From the NCBI GenBank assembly GCA_022376925.1, contig JAIOJX010000001.1, positions 41,140,324 to 41,204,323 on the forward strand: DNA of 64,000 bases, read 5' to 3'. A program made the position numbers and the translations under genes. Position 1 is the stretch's first letter, and the number at the start of each line of letters is the position of its first letter. The notes under the pieces are model-generated. The model was not told the DNA's origin, searched no databases, and saw only the letters and a program-made list of their open reading frames with translations. The stretch comes from Tragulus kanchil (taxonomy: Eukaryota > Chordata > Mammalia > Artiodactyla > Tragulidae). Below, piece after piece: positions 47,328-59,129 of this stretch.

Positions 47328-47629
47328 TTTTATTTTATTATTTTTTTTTTGCGGGGGGAGGGGGCGGGTAGGCCATTTTTATTGGTCTTTCATTTATCTA
47401 GTTTTCATCCATCTTTGCTCTTTGGCCCATGTGGGCCTCCCATCGTGGTGGCCTCTGTTGTCACAGAGCACCGGCTCTGGGTGCGTGCGCTCCAGAGCTC
47501 TGGCTTGGTCATTGGACGCATCGGTCCAGCCACTTTGCAGCATGCGGGATCTTCCCAGGCCAGGGATCGAACGGGCGCCTCTTGTACTGCAAGGCAGTGT
47601 CCTTACCCACTGGACCACCAGGGAAGCCC
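47328..47629 (-). mobile_element. Young tRNA-Glu SINE in Tigger1, minus strand, 8-bp target-site duplication
   Basis: Full element on the minus strand: head gggcttccctggtggtccag, B box cgttcgatccc, body with gaccgatgcgtccaatgacc, gagcgcacgcacccagagcc and cacgatgggaggcccacat, C-rich tract, T-run at the left as its A tail. tgaagtag flanks it at 47320-47327 and 47630-47637. Tigger1 resumes at once with tagctttagatggtgtgg. Confidence 0.94.
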
Positions 47630-48349
47630 TGAAGTAGCTTTAGATGGTGTGGAAATACCAAGAGAATTAGAAACAGAAGTGGAGCACGATCATATGAATT
47701 AATTGCTGCAATCTCTTGATAAAACTTGAATGGATGATGAATTGCTTCTTATGGATGAGCAAAGAAAATGATTTCCTGAGATTGTATCTACTCCTAAAGA
47801 AGATGCTGCAAAGACTATTGAGATGACAAAAAAGGATTTAGAATGTTACATAAACTTAACTGATAGAGAAGTAGCAGTGATTGAGAGGCGTTGACTCCCA
47901 TTCTGAAAGAAGTTCTACTGTGGGTAAAATGCTGTTGAACTGCATTATGTACTACAGAAAAATCATTTGTGAAAGGAAGAGACAATCATGAGGCAAAGTT
48001 CACTGTTGTCTCATATTAAGAAATTGCCAACAGCCACTCTAACATCTAGCATCCACCATCTTGATCTGTCAGGAGTCATCAAAATCAAGCCAAGACCCAC
48101 TACCAGCAAAAAGATAAAGACTTCCTGAAAGCTCAGATGATGGTTAGCATTTTTAGCAATAAAGTATTTTTAAAATAATAGATATACATTATTTTTAAGG
48201 CATAATAATATGCACACTCAACAGACTAAACATAACTTTGATATGCACTGGGAAGCCAAAAAATATTTGCTGTCACTCGCTTTACCACTATATCTGATTT
48301 ATTGTGGTGATCTTGAAAGTGAACACACAGAATCTCCAAGGTATGCCTG

Positions 48350-49750
48350 CATTTTTTCACGATATTTTGTACCTTTTCATGATCTTTTTGGATCTTTTGC
48401 TGGCTCCTCTAGTAATTATTTACCTTCAAATAAACCATGTACCTCTAGACCAGTACTTTACAGGGGTTTATGTGAAGGATGGCTACTACAGTATTCTTTT
48501 ACTTATGACACAGAGTTGTGTGTGCAATTTAAATCTTTACTTCTCCCCAACAAGCCCAGAATCCTAACTGCCAGGTCACCAGGGAACTCCCAAGTCTGCC
48601 TTCTTTTAATGCCTAACGGAATGCAAGGAATATGCAGAAGCAACTCTGTAAATGCCCATACTTGCCTTTGTAAGCAACAGGCTGACAAATTTAGCAATGC
48701 CACTTCGAAATTCATAGCAGTAGACTCTCTTCCTATGGGTATTTCTGGATGTCCTCTGATTTTTTGGTATCTGGTCATTTTTCCCCATATATTGCAGCAC
48801 AGAATTACAGAAAACTTCTAATTTTACTAACATTTGCAAGGTTTATGTTAAATGAGAATGTTTTGGCATGGATTTTGATAGCATTAACCCATTCTTCTAT
48901 TCCTTCTTAAAACATCTAGTTTTAAGAATCCTTTCTTCACTTCCATTTTGCAATTTCACCTTAATTCCATTTTGCAACTTCAATACTTTAGAGAGATCAT
49001 TAACTCCTCTCTGTCATTTAAAAATAGTTCTCAATTGTCTCTTTATGTATCTAAACAACTCTTTAATCTAGGAATTTCTTTTATTATTTTAATGGTCAGA
49101 CTTTTTTTTAACGTGCTATAAACCATTTGTCAAGTATGTTTCCTTCTGGTAGGAGTTTTAGCTATATCATTAACCTTCAAGCTTACTCAAGCTTACCTAC
49201 CTCAGTTCATCAAGTAATGTGTAGTCTTCCAAATTATAAGTGACCTTTTCAGTACTGTAGATGACTTGTGCAACATCAGCTACAGTTTTTGCTTTAGTTT
49301 CTTTCTTGAAACTGTCACACAGAATCATCTAGCTGTCTGTCATCTACAAGTTTATAATGAACTCTGCACTAAGCACTGTGTCAAATCAGTTCATTAGCAG
49401 CTATACCAATCATTTTCTCTTTTCATTGTTCCTTTCTATCACTGCTACCAGCTGTGGCCTAATTCTAAAATGTCATCTAACAACATAAAACAGCTTGGGA
49501 TGATGAGGTTTTTAAGAAATTAAAGATTTTCCTTTAATATTTTAGATGTAATCCTACTGCCAGTAACTCTTCATGGAGTGGTCTACTTATATGACTATGA
49601 AGATGCCTGTGTTATTATATTAATTGACAGATAGGTAGATATATATATAGATTGATCAGTATAGATAAATAAGATGATATGTATATACATGCAAGCATGA
49701 AAATAAACATTAAGCTCATAACTGTGTAACTATCCATATAATCAAAGCTA
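48350..49750. other. Non-coding stretch with a small tRNA-SINE scrap
   Basis: The longest frame of the window (203 codons, 48210-48821) begins inside the Tigger1 terminal repeat. It crosses a short tRNA-SINE head on the minus strand near 48560-48602 (aactgccaggtcaccagggaactccc). I do not regard it as a gene. The rest is A+T-rich and unassigned. Confidence 0.5.
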
Positions 49751-49975
49751 TCTTCCCAGGTGGCGTTACTGGTAAAGAACCTGCCCGCCAATGCTGGAAA
49801 CATAAGAGATGCAGGTTCGATGCCTGGGTTGGGAAGATCCTTTGGAAGAAGGCACGGCAACCTACTCCAGTATTCTTGCATGGAAAATCCCATGGACAGA
49901 GAGGAGCCTGGCAGGCTATGGTCCATAGGGTTGCAAAAAATCAGACATGACTAAGGCAACTTAGCATGCATGCAC
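49751..49975 (+). mobile_element. Bov-tA SINE
   Basis: Head tcttcccaggtggcgttactgg, aatgctggaaacataagagatgc, B-box-like ggttcgatgcctggg, then ctactccagtattcttgcatgg, gaggagcctggcaggctatg and atcagacatgactaaggcaactta. Diverged copy. It is followed by a BovB fragment. Confidence 0.92.
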
Positions 49976-49991
49976 ATATGTATGCATGCAC

Positions 49992-50445
49992 AGTCAAAGC
50001 TATGGCTTTTTCAGTAGTCATATGCAGATGTGTGAATTGAACTATAAAAGACTGAGCACCAAAGAATTGATGCTTTTGGATTGTGGTGCTAGGGAAAACT
50101 CTTGTGCGTCTCTTGGACAACAAGCAGATCAGTCAATCCTAAAGGAAACCAAACCTTAATATCCACTGGAAGGACTGATAGTGAAGCTGAATCTCCAATA
50201 TTTTGACCATCTGATGTGAAGAGTCAACTCATTGGAAAAGACCTTGACTCTGGGAAAGACTGAAGACAGGAAGAAAAGGGGGTGATAGAGGATAAGATGA
50301 TTGGATGGTATGATTCAATGCACAGGAACTTGAGCAAACCACGAGAGATAGTGAAAGACAGGGAAGCCTGGTGTGCTGCAATCCATGGGACTGCAAAAAA
50401 TGGACATGACTTAGCTACTGAACAACAACAACAGCAGCAACAAAA
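49992..50445 (+). mobile_element. BovB LINE 3' end, 5'-truncated, diverged
   Basis: agtcaaagctatggctttttc, actgagcaccaaagaattgatgc, ctcttgtgcgtctcttggac, ggaaggactgatagtgaagctg, gagtcaactcattggaaaagac, gggaagcctggtgtgctgc, then a short aacaacaacaacagcagcaac tail. Order and content are those of BovB, with more substitutions than the copy at 24212. Confidence 0.93.
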
Positions 50446-50736
50446 CTGTATGTAATCATCACTGCATAAATTAAGTGGGTTCTACTGGATTTGTCTACTT
50501 TAATAGATAGGATATAGAATTATTTACCCTGTATAAAAAAATAATCTAGATTTCCAAGGCCAGGTAATAGAAACTTATATAACTGATACAACTGAATTAA
50601 AATACTTGGGACGACCACTTGATGATATTGGTAGTGGGTTATCTTCAAAGAAAAATATAGTATAGAAGAAATTGTTTAAAATAACTCCTACTCCCAAGGA
50701 TGTTCACCAAATTATTTTTTAATAAAACATATATTT
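50446..50736. other. Non-coding stretch, nothing recognised
   Basis: A+T-rich DNA between the BovB end and a young SINE. Confidence 0.4.
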
Positions 50737-50751
50737 AAGAATAATAAAGTT

Positions 50752-51082
50752 GGGCTTCCCCTGGTGGTCCAGTGGGTAAGGACACCGCCTTGCAGTGCAA
50801 GGGGCGCCGGTTCGATCCCTGGCCTGGGAAGATCCCATGTGCTGCGGAGCGGCTGGACTGATGTGTCCAATCACCGAGCCGGAGCTCTGGCGCGCATGCA
50901 CCCAGAGCCGGCATTCTGCAATGACAGATGCCACCACGATGGGAGGCCCACACGGGCCAAAGAACAAAGACGGATGAAAACAGAGAAATCAAAGACCAAT
51001 AGAAGTGGCCCGCCCGCTCCCCTCCCTGCCTAACCCGACCCCTGCCCAAAAAATAAATAAAAAAATAAATCTTAAAAAAAAA
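50752..51082 (+). mobile_element. Full-length young tRNA-Glu SINE, 15-bp target-site duplication
   Basis: Probably the best-preserved copy: head gggcttcccctggtggtcc, ttgcagtgcaaggggcgcc, B box ggttcgatccc, body with gtgctgcggagcggctggac, gtccaatcaccgagccggag and gatgggaggcccacacgggc, C-rich tract gcccgctcccctccctgcc, tail aaataaataaaaaaat. aagaataataaagtt flanks it at 50737-50751 and 51083-51097. Confidence 0.96.
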
Positions 51083-51097
51083 AAGAATAATAAAGTT

Positions 51098-51495
51098 AAT
51101 AATATTATTAAATTATGTTTTTATATAGAGCCCTAATATCCTGTAGAAAAGCTTATCATAATAAAGACAATAATTACAGAACATAAAAGTGTATAATAGT
51201 GGAGGTGATGGTTCTGGTATTAGAACTGATAGTATTAACAACTAATATTCACTAGGTGGTCACTGAAATCCAGTGAAAGTGGTGACTGAAATATCTGAAA
51301 GCCAGGTATTATGAGAAGGTTGCATGGATTATTTCATTTACTCTTCATAATAAATTGACAAATATATAGTATTATCGTCACAATTTTAAAAATATGAACA
51401 TAAAGATCAGAGAGGTTCCATAAATTATGCAAAATACATAGTTAGAAAGTCAAAGTCCAGAAAATTTAGCCCAATTGATTTAATTAAAAATACAG
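51098..51495. other. Non-coding stretch, nothing recognised
   Basis: A+T-rich DNA. A passage near 51250-51400 (tattatgagaaggttgcatgg, atttactcttcataataaa) vaguely resembles an old L2/MIR-like remnant but is too decayed to call. Confidence 0.35.
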
Positions 51496-51825
51496 AGGCT
51501 TCCCTGGTGGCTCAGTGGTAAAGAATCCATCTGCCAATGCAGGAGACACGGGTTCAACTCCTGATTTGGGAAGATTCCACATGCCATGGAGCAACTAAGA
51601 CCCTGTGCCCATCTGCTGTGCCTGTGGTCTAGAGCCCAGGAACTGCAACTATAGAAGCCTGGGTGTCCTAGAGCCCACACCCTAAAACAAGAGAAGCCAC
51701 CTCAATGAGAAGCCCATGCACCGCAATTAGAGAATAGCCCCTTCTCTACATAAAGAAAGAAAAGCCCGCACAGCATGAAGACCCAGCACAGTCAAAAATA
51801 AATGAACTATTTTAAAAAATTTAAA
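51496..51825 (+). mobile_element. tRNA-type SINE of the CHR kind
   Basis: Head ggcttccctggtggctcagt, gccaatgcaggagacacggg, then ccatggagcaactaagaccc, tctagagcccaggaactgc, caagagaagccacctcaatg, agaagcccatgcaccgcaat, aaagcccgcacagc and gaagacccagcacagtcaaa with an aataaatg tail. This is the long cetartiodactyl tRNA-SINE type and is separate from the young family. Confidence 0.88.
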
Positions 51826-51895
51826 AGTGTCTAGGTTTCCTTTTGTATATATTGGAAATTGTCACCACACTATAGAAAATTAAATGAAGTGAAAT

Positions 51896-54084
51896 ACATA
51901 AACTGTATGTACATAAATGCATGAACACAATCACTAAAAATAGTTGTCCTTTTTAATGAAATTATCGATAACTTTGTCACATATCTTTACAATGAACATA
52001 GATTTGTATTTGGAAAATTAGGTTTTAAAGACATAACAGTTGTCAGACAACTATATACAAAAAAAAAAACCCATAAAATTATCAAGGGGATAATTCGTAT
52101 TTCAGGTGCTATAACAGTGTATAAACTTATGAAATGTGCTATAGTAAGTATCAAGCAGGAAAGAATTCCAGATCCCATGAGGCTGAGGCAATTTAACAAT
52201 CATTAATGCAATTTTAGAAGCAATCTATAAATATAAGTTTATAAATCACATAAAAGTAGAATTAGATCTAAATATTTACAAACTGTGATAGTTTCACAAA
52301 TTCATAAAATCAAACATTTTTCACACACTACTTATAGTGATTATATTGTGTATATAGTCATGCTGTTAGTTAAGTGAGTTGATTTCATGCAAAAACCACA
52401 AGCTTGGAGAATTAGTCTGTAACCTTGACATAAAACTTCAAAGAAGGGATCCACTTGGTCTCAACATTGGTGCAAGATTTGATGTATATTTATATCTAAC
52501 TACTGTTTACCTATGATACCAAACGAACACAAAACATTGCTGCCAAGAAGTTGGAGACTGCAATGCTGGGACACTCATATACTAGGCTGTTATTTTAAAA
52601 TGAATCTTCATTTTCCAAGAATTTTCATATAAGCGGTGATCCAGAAGGACCTGCATATATTTCTTTTTACTCTTGCTTTCTTATTTAAATTGAAACAGAG
52701 AAAAGTACCCAAACACACACCCATGGAAGTGACTTATGTGTTGAGATAAGGCTGGGAGAGAAAAGACGTATGCTCTGAATATTACGTTTATGAGTTTGTC
52801 TGGATGTCATCCAAAATCACTGAAAAGAGCGAACAGACCTATGCGCCAAATCCCAGAGTCATGTTCGAGTTGTTCGGCACACATTCCAGACTGAGAATCA
52901 ATGTTACAAACAGCTACAACTGCCAGCAGCTTTGAGAATAACTTGAAAACATGACATTTCGGATTTTAGAAATATTTTTCCAAATTGAAGTGAAAAAAAA
53001 AAAACATAAACTGTATGTACATAAATGCATGAACACAATCACTAAAAATAGTTGTCCTTTTTAATGAAATTATCGATAACTTTGTCACATATCTTTACAA
53101 TGAACATAGATTTGTATTTGGAAAATTAGGTTTTAAAGACATAACAGTTGTCAGACAACTATATACAAAAAACCCCATAAAATTATCAAGGGGATAATTC
53201 GTATTTCAGGTGCTATAACAGTGTATAAACTTATGAAATGTGCTATAGTAAGTATCAAGCAGGAAAGAATTCCAGATCCCATGAGGCTGAGGCAATTTAA
53301 CAATCATTAATGCAATTTTAGAAGCAATCTATAAATATAAGTTTATAAATCACATAAAAGTAGAATTAGATCTAAATATTTACAAACTGTGATAGTTTCA
53401 CAAATTCATAAAATCAAACATTTTTCACACACTACTTATAGTGATTATATTGTGTATATAGTCATGCTGTTAGTTAAGTGAGTTGATTTCATGCAAAAAC
53501 CACAAGCTTGGAGAATTAGTCTGTAACCTTGACATAAAACTTCAAAGAAGGGATCCACTTGGTCTCAACATTGGTGCAAGATTTGATGTATATTTATATC
53601 TAACTACTGTTTACCTATGATACCAAACGAACACAAAACATTGCTGCCAAGAAGTTGGAGACTGCAATGCTGGGACACTCATATACTAGGCTGTTATTTT
53701 AAAATGAATCTTCATTTTCCAAGAATTTTCATATAAGCGGTGATCCAGAAGGACCTGCATATATTTCTTTTTCATCTTGCTTTCTTATTTAAATTGAAAC
53801 AGAGAAAAGTACCCAAACACACACCCATGGAAGTGACTTATGTGTTGAGATAAGGCTGGGAGAGAAAAGACGTATGCTCTGAATATTACGTTTATGAGTT
53901 TGTCTGGATGTCATCCAAAATCACTGAAAAGAGCGAACAGACCTATGCGCCAAATCCCAGAGTCATGTTCGAGTTGTTCGGCACACATTCCAGACTGAGA
54001 ATCAATGTTACAAACAGCTACAACTGCCAGCAGCTTTGAGAATAACTTGAAAACATGACATTTCGGATTTTAGAAATATTTTTC
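51896..54084. repeat. Tandem direct duplication 17 (51896-52980 and 53004-54084)
   Basis: Period 1108 falling to 1104 bp because an A-run is shorter in copy 2 (acaaaaaaaaaaaccc versus acaaaaaacccc). One small replacement is visible (tttttactcttgc versus tttttcatcttgc). A 23-base A-rich filler joins the copies. The unit holds no repeat family that I recognise. Its last 258 bases begin duplication 18. Confidence 0.96.
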
Positions 54085-55979
54085 ATGGCAATAGAGATGG
54101 GTAAAACACATACATTTATGTAGCACACCACTTTGTCTTGTGTCAGTAATTGCTGGCTTGGGCCTCTGAGATGTCTCTATCAATCCTTGGAAAATAAAGT
54201 TAGAAGTGAGCATTTCATGGGGAAGCAAAATTTCCATCTGTCTTTTAAGTGTCTAAATATTCTAAGTGCATTATTTCTGACACATTAACAGCAATGTTTT
54301 TTTAAACAAAACACTGTATTCTGAGATAATTGTAGGTTCACAGTTAATTGTAAAAAATAACATGGAGAGAACCTACCTATGTATCATTTAATAACAGTTT
54401 CTCCCAATGGCAGCATCTTAGAAAACTATTGGACAGTATCACAACAAGGATGCATATTGATATTGACACAATCAAGGTACAGAACAATCCCCTTACCACA
54501 AGGATCCTTGAGTTGCCTTGTTCTAGCTGTACTCACTTTTTTTCCATCACACCCTACTCCTAGCCTCTAGAAATGGCTAATCTGTTCTCCATTTCTATAA
54601 TTTTGTCATTTCCAGATGCTTTAGGAAATAATCTTTGTTGGTTTCCCTTTCTTATCTTTCAGTTCTTTCTCTGTGACTCTTTAACTTTTACTCAGATATC
54701 TTTCAACTAAAGCACTTGAGGTTCAGTGTAAGCTCCCCCTTTCAAAGTAAGTAAATGCCCAGGGAATCTAAACCAAGTATAGGCAGAAAGATCAAACGTT
54801 TAATCATCTGTTGAGTACCATATGCAGGATACTGTTCTAGGTATTAGAGGACATAGTGAATAAGACAGATAAGATCCCAGTCCATGTAAAATGTACATCC
54901 TAATGGAAGTGACTTATGTGTTGAGATAAGGCTGGGAGAGAAAAGATATGCTCTGAATATTACGTTTATGAGTTTGTCTGGATGTCATCCAAAATCACTG
55001 AAAAGAGCGAACAGACCTATCGCCAAATCCCAGAGTCATGTTCGAGTTGTTCGCACACATACCAGACTGAGAATCAATGTTACAAACAGCTACAACTGCC
55101 AGCAGCTTTGAGAATAACTTGAAAACATGACATTTCGGATTTTAGAAATATTTTTCATGGCAATAGAGATGGGTAAAACACATACATTTATGTAGCACAC
55201 CACTTTGTCTTGTGTCAGTAATTGCTGGCTTGGGCCTCTGAGATGTCTCTATCAATCCTTGGAAAATAAAGTTAGAAGTGAGCATTTCATGGGGAAGCAA
55301 AATTTCCATCTGTCTTTTAAGTGTCTAAATATTCTAAGTGCATTATTTCTGACACATTAACAGCAATGTTTTTTTAAACAAAACACTGTATTCTGAGATA
55401 ATTGTAGGTTCACAGTTAATTGTAAAAAATAACATGGAGAGAACCTACCTATGTATCATTTAATAACAGTTTCTCCCAATGGCAGCATCTTAGAAAACTA
55501 TTGGACAGTATCACAACAAGGATGCATATTGATATTGACACAATCAAGGTACAGAACAATCCCCTTACCACAAAGATCCTTGAGTTGCCTTGTTCTAGCT
55601 GTACTCACTTTTTTTCCATCACACCCTACTCCTAGCCTCTAGAAATGGCTAATCTGTTCTCCATTTCTATAATTTTGTCATTTCCAGATGCTTTAGGAAA
55701 TAATCTTTGTTGGTTTCCCTTTCTTATCTTTCAGTTCTTTCTCTGTGACTCTTTAACTTTTACTCAGATATCTTTCAACTAAAGCACTTGAGGTTCAGTG
55801 TAAGCTCCCCCTTTCAAAGTAAGTAAATGCCCAGGGAATCTAAACCAAGTATAGGCAGAAAGATCAAACGTTTAATCATCTGTTGAGTACCATATGCAGG
55901 ATACTGTTCTAGGTATTAGAGGACATAGTGAATAAGACAGATAAGATCCCAGTCCATGTAAAATGTACATCCTAATGGG
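53827..55979. repeat. Tandem direct duplication 18 (53827-54907 and 54903-55979)
   Basis: Period 1076 falling to 1072 bp. Four bases are lost within the first ~155 bases of copy 2 (aagacgtatgc to aagatatgc, tatgcgcc to tatcgcc, ttcggcaca to ttcgcaca). The rest then matches nearly exactly. About 5 shared bases at the joint. An edge-clustered deletion pattern of this sort fits unpolished contig ends. Confidence 0.96.
54796..54907 (+). mobile_element. L2 LINE scrap (first of three copies)
   Basis: aatcatctgttgagtaccat, actgttctaggtattagagg, gtgaataagacagataagat, cccagtccatgtaaaatgtac. This is the characteristic L2 3'-end sentence of gain-of-size wording (always ending near an acat(t)ctaat(g)-like phrase). 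Copies at about 55868-55979 and 56961-57073 arise from duplications 18 and 19. Confidence 0.6.
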
Positions 55980-57868
55980 CAAAAAGGCACAGTAATTAAA
56001 TTTTAATGTAGATGAGTGGGACAGGATAGCAAGCCCAGAAATAAATCCATGTACTTATGGTCAACTATTCTATGACAAAAGAGGCAAGAGCATACACTGG
56101 AGAAAAGACAGTCTTTTCAATATGTGCTGCTAGGAAAACAGGATAGCTATATGTAAAAGAATGAAATTAGAATACTCCCTAACACCATGCACAAAAATAA
56201 ACTCAGTATGGTTTAAAGACTTAAATATAAGGCCAGATACTACAAAACTCTTAAAGGAAAAGATAGGCAGAACTCTGTGCAACATAAAACATAGTAAGAT
56301 CTTTTTGATCCATCTGGTAGAGTAAAGAAAATAAAAACAAAGATAAACAAATGAGACCTAACTAAACTTAAACGTTTTTCACAGCAAAGGAAATCATGGA
56401 CAAAATCAAAAGAAAACCACAGAACGGGAGAAAATATTTGCATTCAAAGCAACAACAAGGGACTACTCTCCAAAATATACAAACAGTTCAATATCTGTAT
56501 ATAAAAAAACCTAACCCAATGAAAAAAAATGGCCAGAAGATCTAAAGAGACACTTCTACGAAGATGACATAAAGATGGCCAAAAAGCACATGTGAAGATG
56601 GTCAACATCATTAATTAGCAGAAAATTCAAATTAAAACTCAAATGCAAAAAATCAAACCAGTGAGAATAGCCATCATCACAACGGGTAGGATGGCAATGG
56701 GGCAGGAGGGAGCTTTAAGATGAGTGAAAATGTGTATACTTATGGTCGTTTCACATAGGTATATGGCAGACACTGAAAAGGAAAAGGAAAAAAATGCTGA
56801 CGGTTTTTCGGCCTTTCTTATCTTTCAGTTCTTTCTCTGTGACTCTTTAACTTTTACTCAGATATCTTTCAACTAAAGCACTTGAGGTTCAGTGTAAGCT
56901 CCCCCTTTCAAAGTAAGTAAATGCCCAGGGAATCTAAACCAAGTATAGGCAGAAAGATCAAACGTTTAATCATCTGTTGAGTACCATATGCAGGATACTG
57001 TTCTAGGTATTAGAGGACATAGTGAATAAGACAGATAAGATCCCAGTCCATGTAAAATGTACATCCTAATGGGCAAAAAGGCACAGTAATTAAATTTTAA
57101 TGTAGATGAGTGGGACAGGATAGCAAGCCCAGAAATAAATCCATGTACTTATGGTCAACTATTCTATGACAAAAGAGGCAAGAGCATACACTGGAGAAAA
57201 GACAGTCTTTTCAATATGTGCTGCTAGGAAAACAGGATAGCTATATGTAAAAGAATGAAATTAGAATACTCCCTAACACCATGCACAAAAATAAACTCAG
57301 TATGGTTTAAAGACTTAAATATAAGGCCAGATACTACAAAACTCTTAAAGGAAAAGATAGGCAGAACTCTGTGCAACATAAAACATAGTAAGATCTTTTT
57401 GATCCATCTGGTAGAGTAAAGAAAATAAAAACAAAGATAAACAAATGAGACCTAACTAAACTTAAACGTTTTTCACAGCAAAGGAAATCATGGACAAAAT
57501 CAAAAGAAAACCACAGAACGGGAGAAAATATTTGCATTCAAAGCAACAACAAGGGACTACTCTCCAAAATATACAAACAGTTCAATATCTGTATATAAAA
57601 AAACCTAACCCAATGAAAAAAAATGGCCAGAAGATCTAAAGAGACACTTCTACGAAGATGACATAAAGATGGCCAAAAAGCACATGTGAAGATGGTCAAC
57701 ATCATTAATTAGCAGAAAATTCAAATTAAAACTCAAATGCAAAAAATCAAACCAGTGAGAATAGCCATCATCACAACGGGTAGGATGGCAATGGGGCAGG
57801 AGGGAGCTTTAAGATGAGTGAAAATGTGTATACTTATGGTCGTTTCACATAGGTATATGGCAGACACT
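55718..57868. repeat. Tandem direct duplication 19 (55718-56774 and 56812-57868)
   Basis: Period exactly 1094 bp; the copies look identical. The 37-base filler (56775-56811) starts with a gaaaagg repeat and ends with gacggtttttcgg, and matches neither flank. The unit covers the L2 scrap and the start of a sense L1. Confidence 0.96.
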
Positions 57869-57925
57869 AAGACAGTACTGTTAACCAATTGTCCTCTAAT
57901 TAAAAATAAATTTTTTAAAAAGTCT
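57775..57925 (+). mobile_element. Ruminant-type L1 3' tail nested in the older L1
   Basis: ggtaggatggcaatggggcaggagg, gtgtatacttatggtcgtttcac, gtatatggcagacactaag, ttaaccaattgtcctctaat, taaaaataaattttttaaaa. This is the terminal part of a ruminant L1 with a G-rich tract and A-rich end, placed in the middle of an older L1 3' region. Its left part also appears at 56681-56774 because of duplication 19. Borders approximate. Confidence 0.7.
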
Positions 57926-57961
57926 ACAAACAACAAATGCTAGACAGGGTGTGGATAAACC

Positions 57962-58133
57962 CTGTGGATTATAGCCTGCCAGGCTCCTCTGTCCATGGGA
58001 TTCCCCAGGTAAGAATACTAAAGCGGACAGCCATTCTCTTCTCCAGAAGATCTTCCTGACCCAGGGATCAAACCCTGGTCTCCCACATTACAGGCGTATT
58101 CTTTGCAATCTAAGCCACCAGAAAAGCCCTGTA
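57962..58133 (-). mobile_element. Bov-tA SINE, minus strand
   Basis: On the plus strand: ggattatagcctgccaggct, tctgtccatgggattcccca, gccattctcttctccagaag, cccagggatcaaaccctggtc and aagccaccagaaaagccc. This is the reverse of a Bov-tA, with the tRNA head on the right. It interrupts the L1 at ggataaaccctg / tacaatgctggtgggaatg. Confidence 0.9.
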
Positions 58134-58376
58134 CAATGCTGGTGGGAATGCAAATTGTTATAACCACTATGGGGATCAGTATGGAGGTTCCTTTAAAAAC
58201 TAAAAAGAAAATCACCATACAATCCAGCAATCCCACTCCTAAGTAAGTATACATCCACAGAAAACCATAATATGAAATACAGGCACCCCAGTGTTCACTG
58301 AAGCACTGTTTACAATAGCCAAGTCAAGGAAGCAACCTAAATGTCCATCAACAGATGAATGGATAAAGAAGATGTG

Positions 58377-58377
<1 letters not shown>

Positions 58378-58406
<29 letters not shown>
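58378..58406. repeat. CA microsatellite in the L1 3' UTR
   Basis: An uninterrupted ac run between gtgat and agatgtaatgg. L1 3' UTRs often have an AC-rich run at this point (from a tatatacaca-like seed). Confidence 0.95.
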
Positions 58407-58409
<3 letters not shown>

Positions 58410-58790
58410 TGTAATGGAATACTACTCAGCAATAAACAAAATGGAATAATAGTATTTGCAGCAACATAGATGGACCTAAAATTTATCACACTAGTAAAGC
58501 AAATTAGGCAGAGACATACAGATATCAATCATATAACTCTTATGTGGGATCTATGAATGATATGATAGATACTGATACAAATGAATATATTCACAAAACA
58601 GAAAAGGACTTCCAGATACTGAAAAGAAACTTAGTTAGCAAAAAGGCAACACTGGAGGGGAGGGATAAATCAGGAGCTTGGGATGAACATAGACACACTA
58701 CCATATATAAGATAGATTACCAACAAGGACCTATAGTAAAGCACAGGGAACTCTAATATTTTGTGATAACTTATCTAAGAAAAGAACCTG

Positions 58791-59129
58791 GGGCTTCCTC
58801 TGGTGGTCCAGTGGGTAAGGACACCGCCTTGCAGTGCAAGAGGCGCCGGTTTGATCCCTGGCTTGGGAAGATCCCACGTGCCGCGGAGTGGCTGGACCCA
58901 TGTGTCCAATTACCAAGCCAGAGCTTTGGGGCGCATGCGCCCAGAGCCGGCGCTCTGCGACAACAGATGCCACCGCGATGGGAGGCCCACACGGGCCAAA
59001 GAACAAAGACGGATGTAAACAGAGAAACGAAAGACAAATAGAAGTGGCCTGCCCGCTCCCCTCCCTCCCCAACCCGACCCCTGTCCAAAATAAATAAATA
59101 AATAAATCTTAAAAAAAAAAAAAAAAAGG
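58791..59129 (+). mobile_element. Full-length young tRNA-Glu SINE, near-perfect 11-bp target-site duplication
   Basis: Head gggcttcctctggtggtcca, B-box-like ggtttgatccc, body with ccgcggagtggctggaccc, ggcgcatgcgcccagagcc and gatgggaggcccacacgggc, C-rich tract cccctccctccccaacc, tail aaataaataaataaat plus a long A-run. aaaagaacctg at 58780-58790 is repeated as aaaagaatctg at 59130-59140. Frames of 69-150 codons over it are artefacts. Confidence 0.95.

Larger units (their letters stand above)
43604..48349 (+). pseudogene. Tigger1 DNA transposon remnant (TcMar-Tigger), broken transposase
   Basis: Plus-strand sequence follows Tigger1 from the helix-turn-helix region (tgaatgataagaaagcaaaatagcc, tttagtggtctgg) through gaggaagctgcagaagaaaag and ttctattggaagaaaatgccatct to attactagtcattgacaatgcacc (IDNAP, second catalytic Asp). 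The 3' part ends with agcaataaagtattttt and a decayed terminal repeat ending gtatgcctg at 48349. The first catalytic Asp region (normally NVDETA) is indel-damaged. I do not see the 5' terminal repeat. It is interrupted by the joints of duplications 15 and 16, two tRNA-type SINE insertions and a Bov-A fragment. Confidence 0.93.

Noticed and set aside
43604..48349. Possible domesticated Tigger transposase gene
   Set aside because: The frame is broken by indels, SINE insertions and duplication joints, and the first catalytic region is damaged. The remaining pieces are short (about 60-80 codons).
48210..48821. Longest open frame (203 codons, plus strand)
   Set aside because: It starts inside the Tigger1 3' terminal repeat, crosses a minus-strand tRNA-SINE scrap and shows no domain or composition typical of a protein. 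Chance frame.
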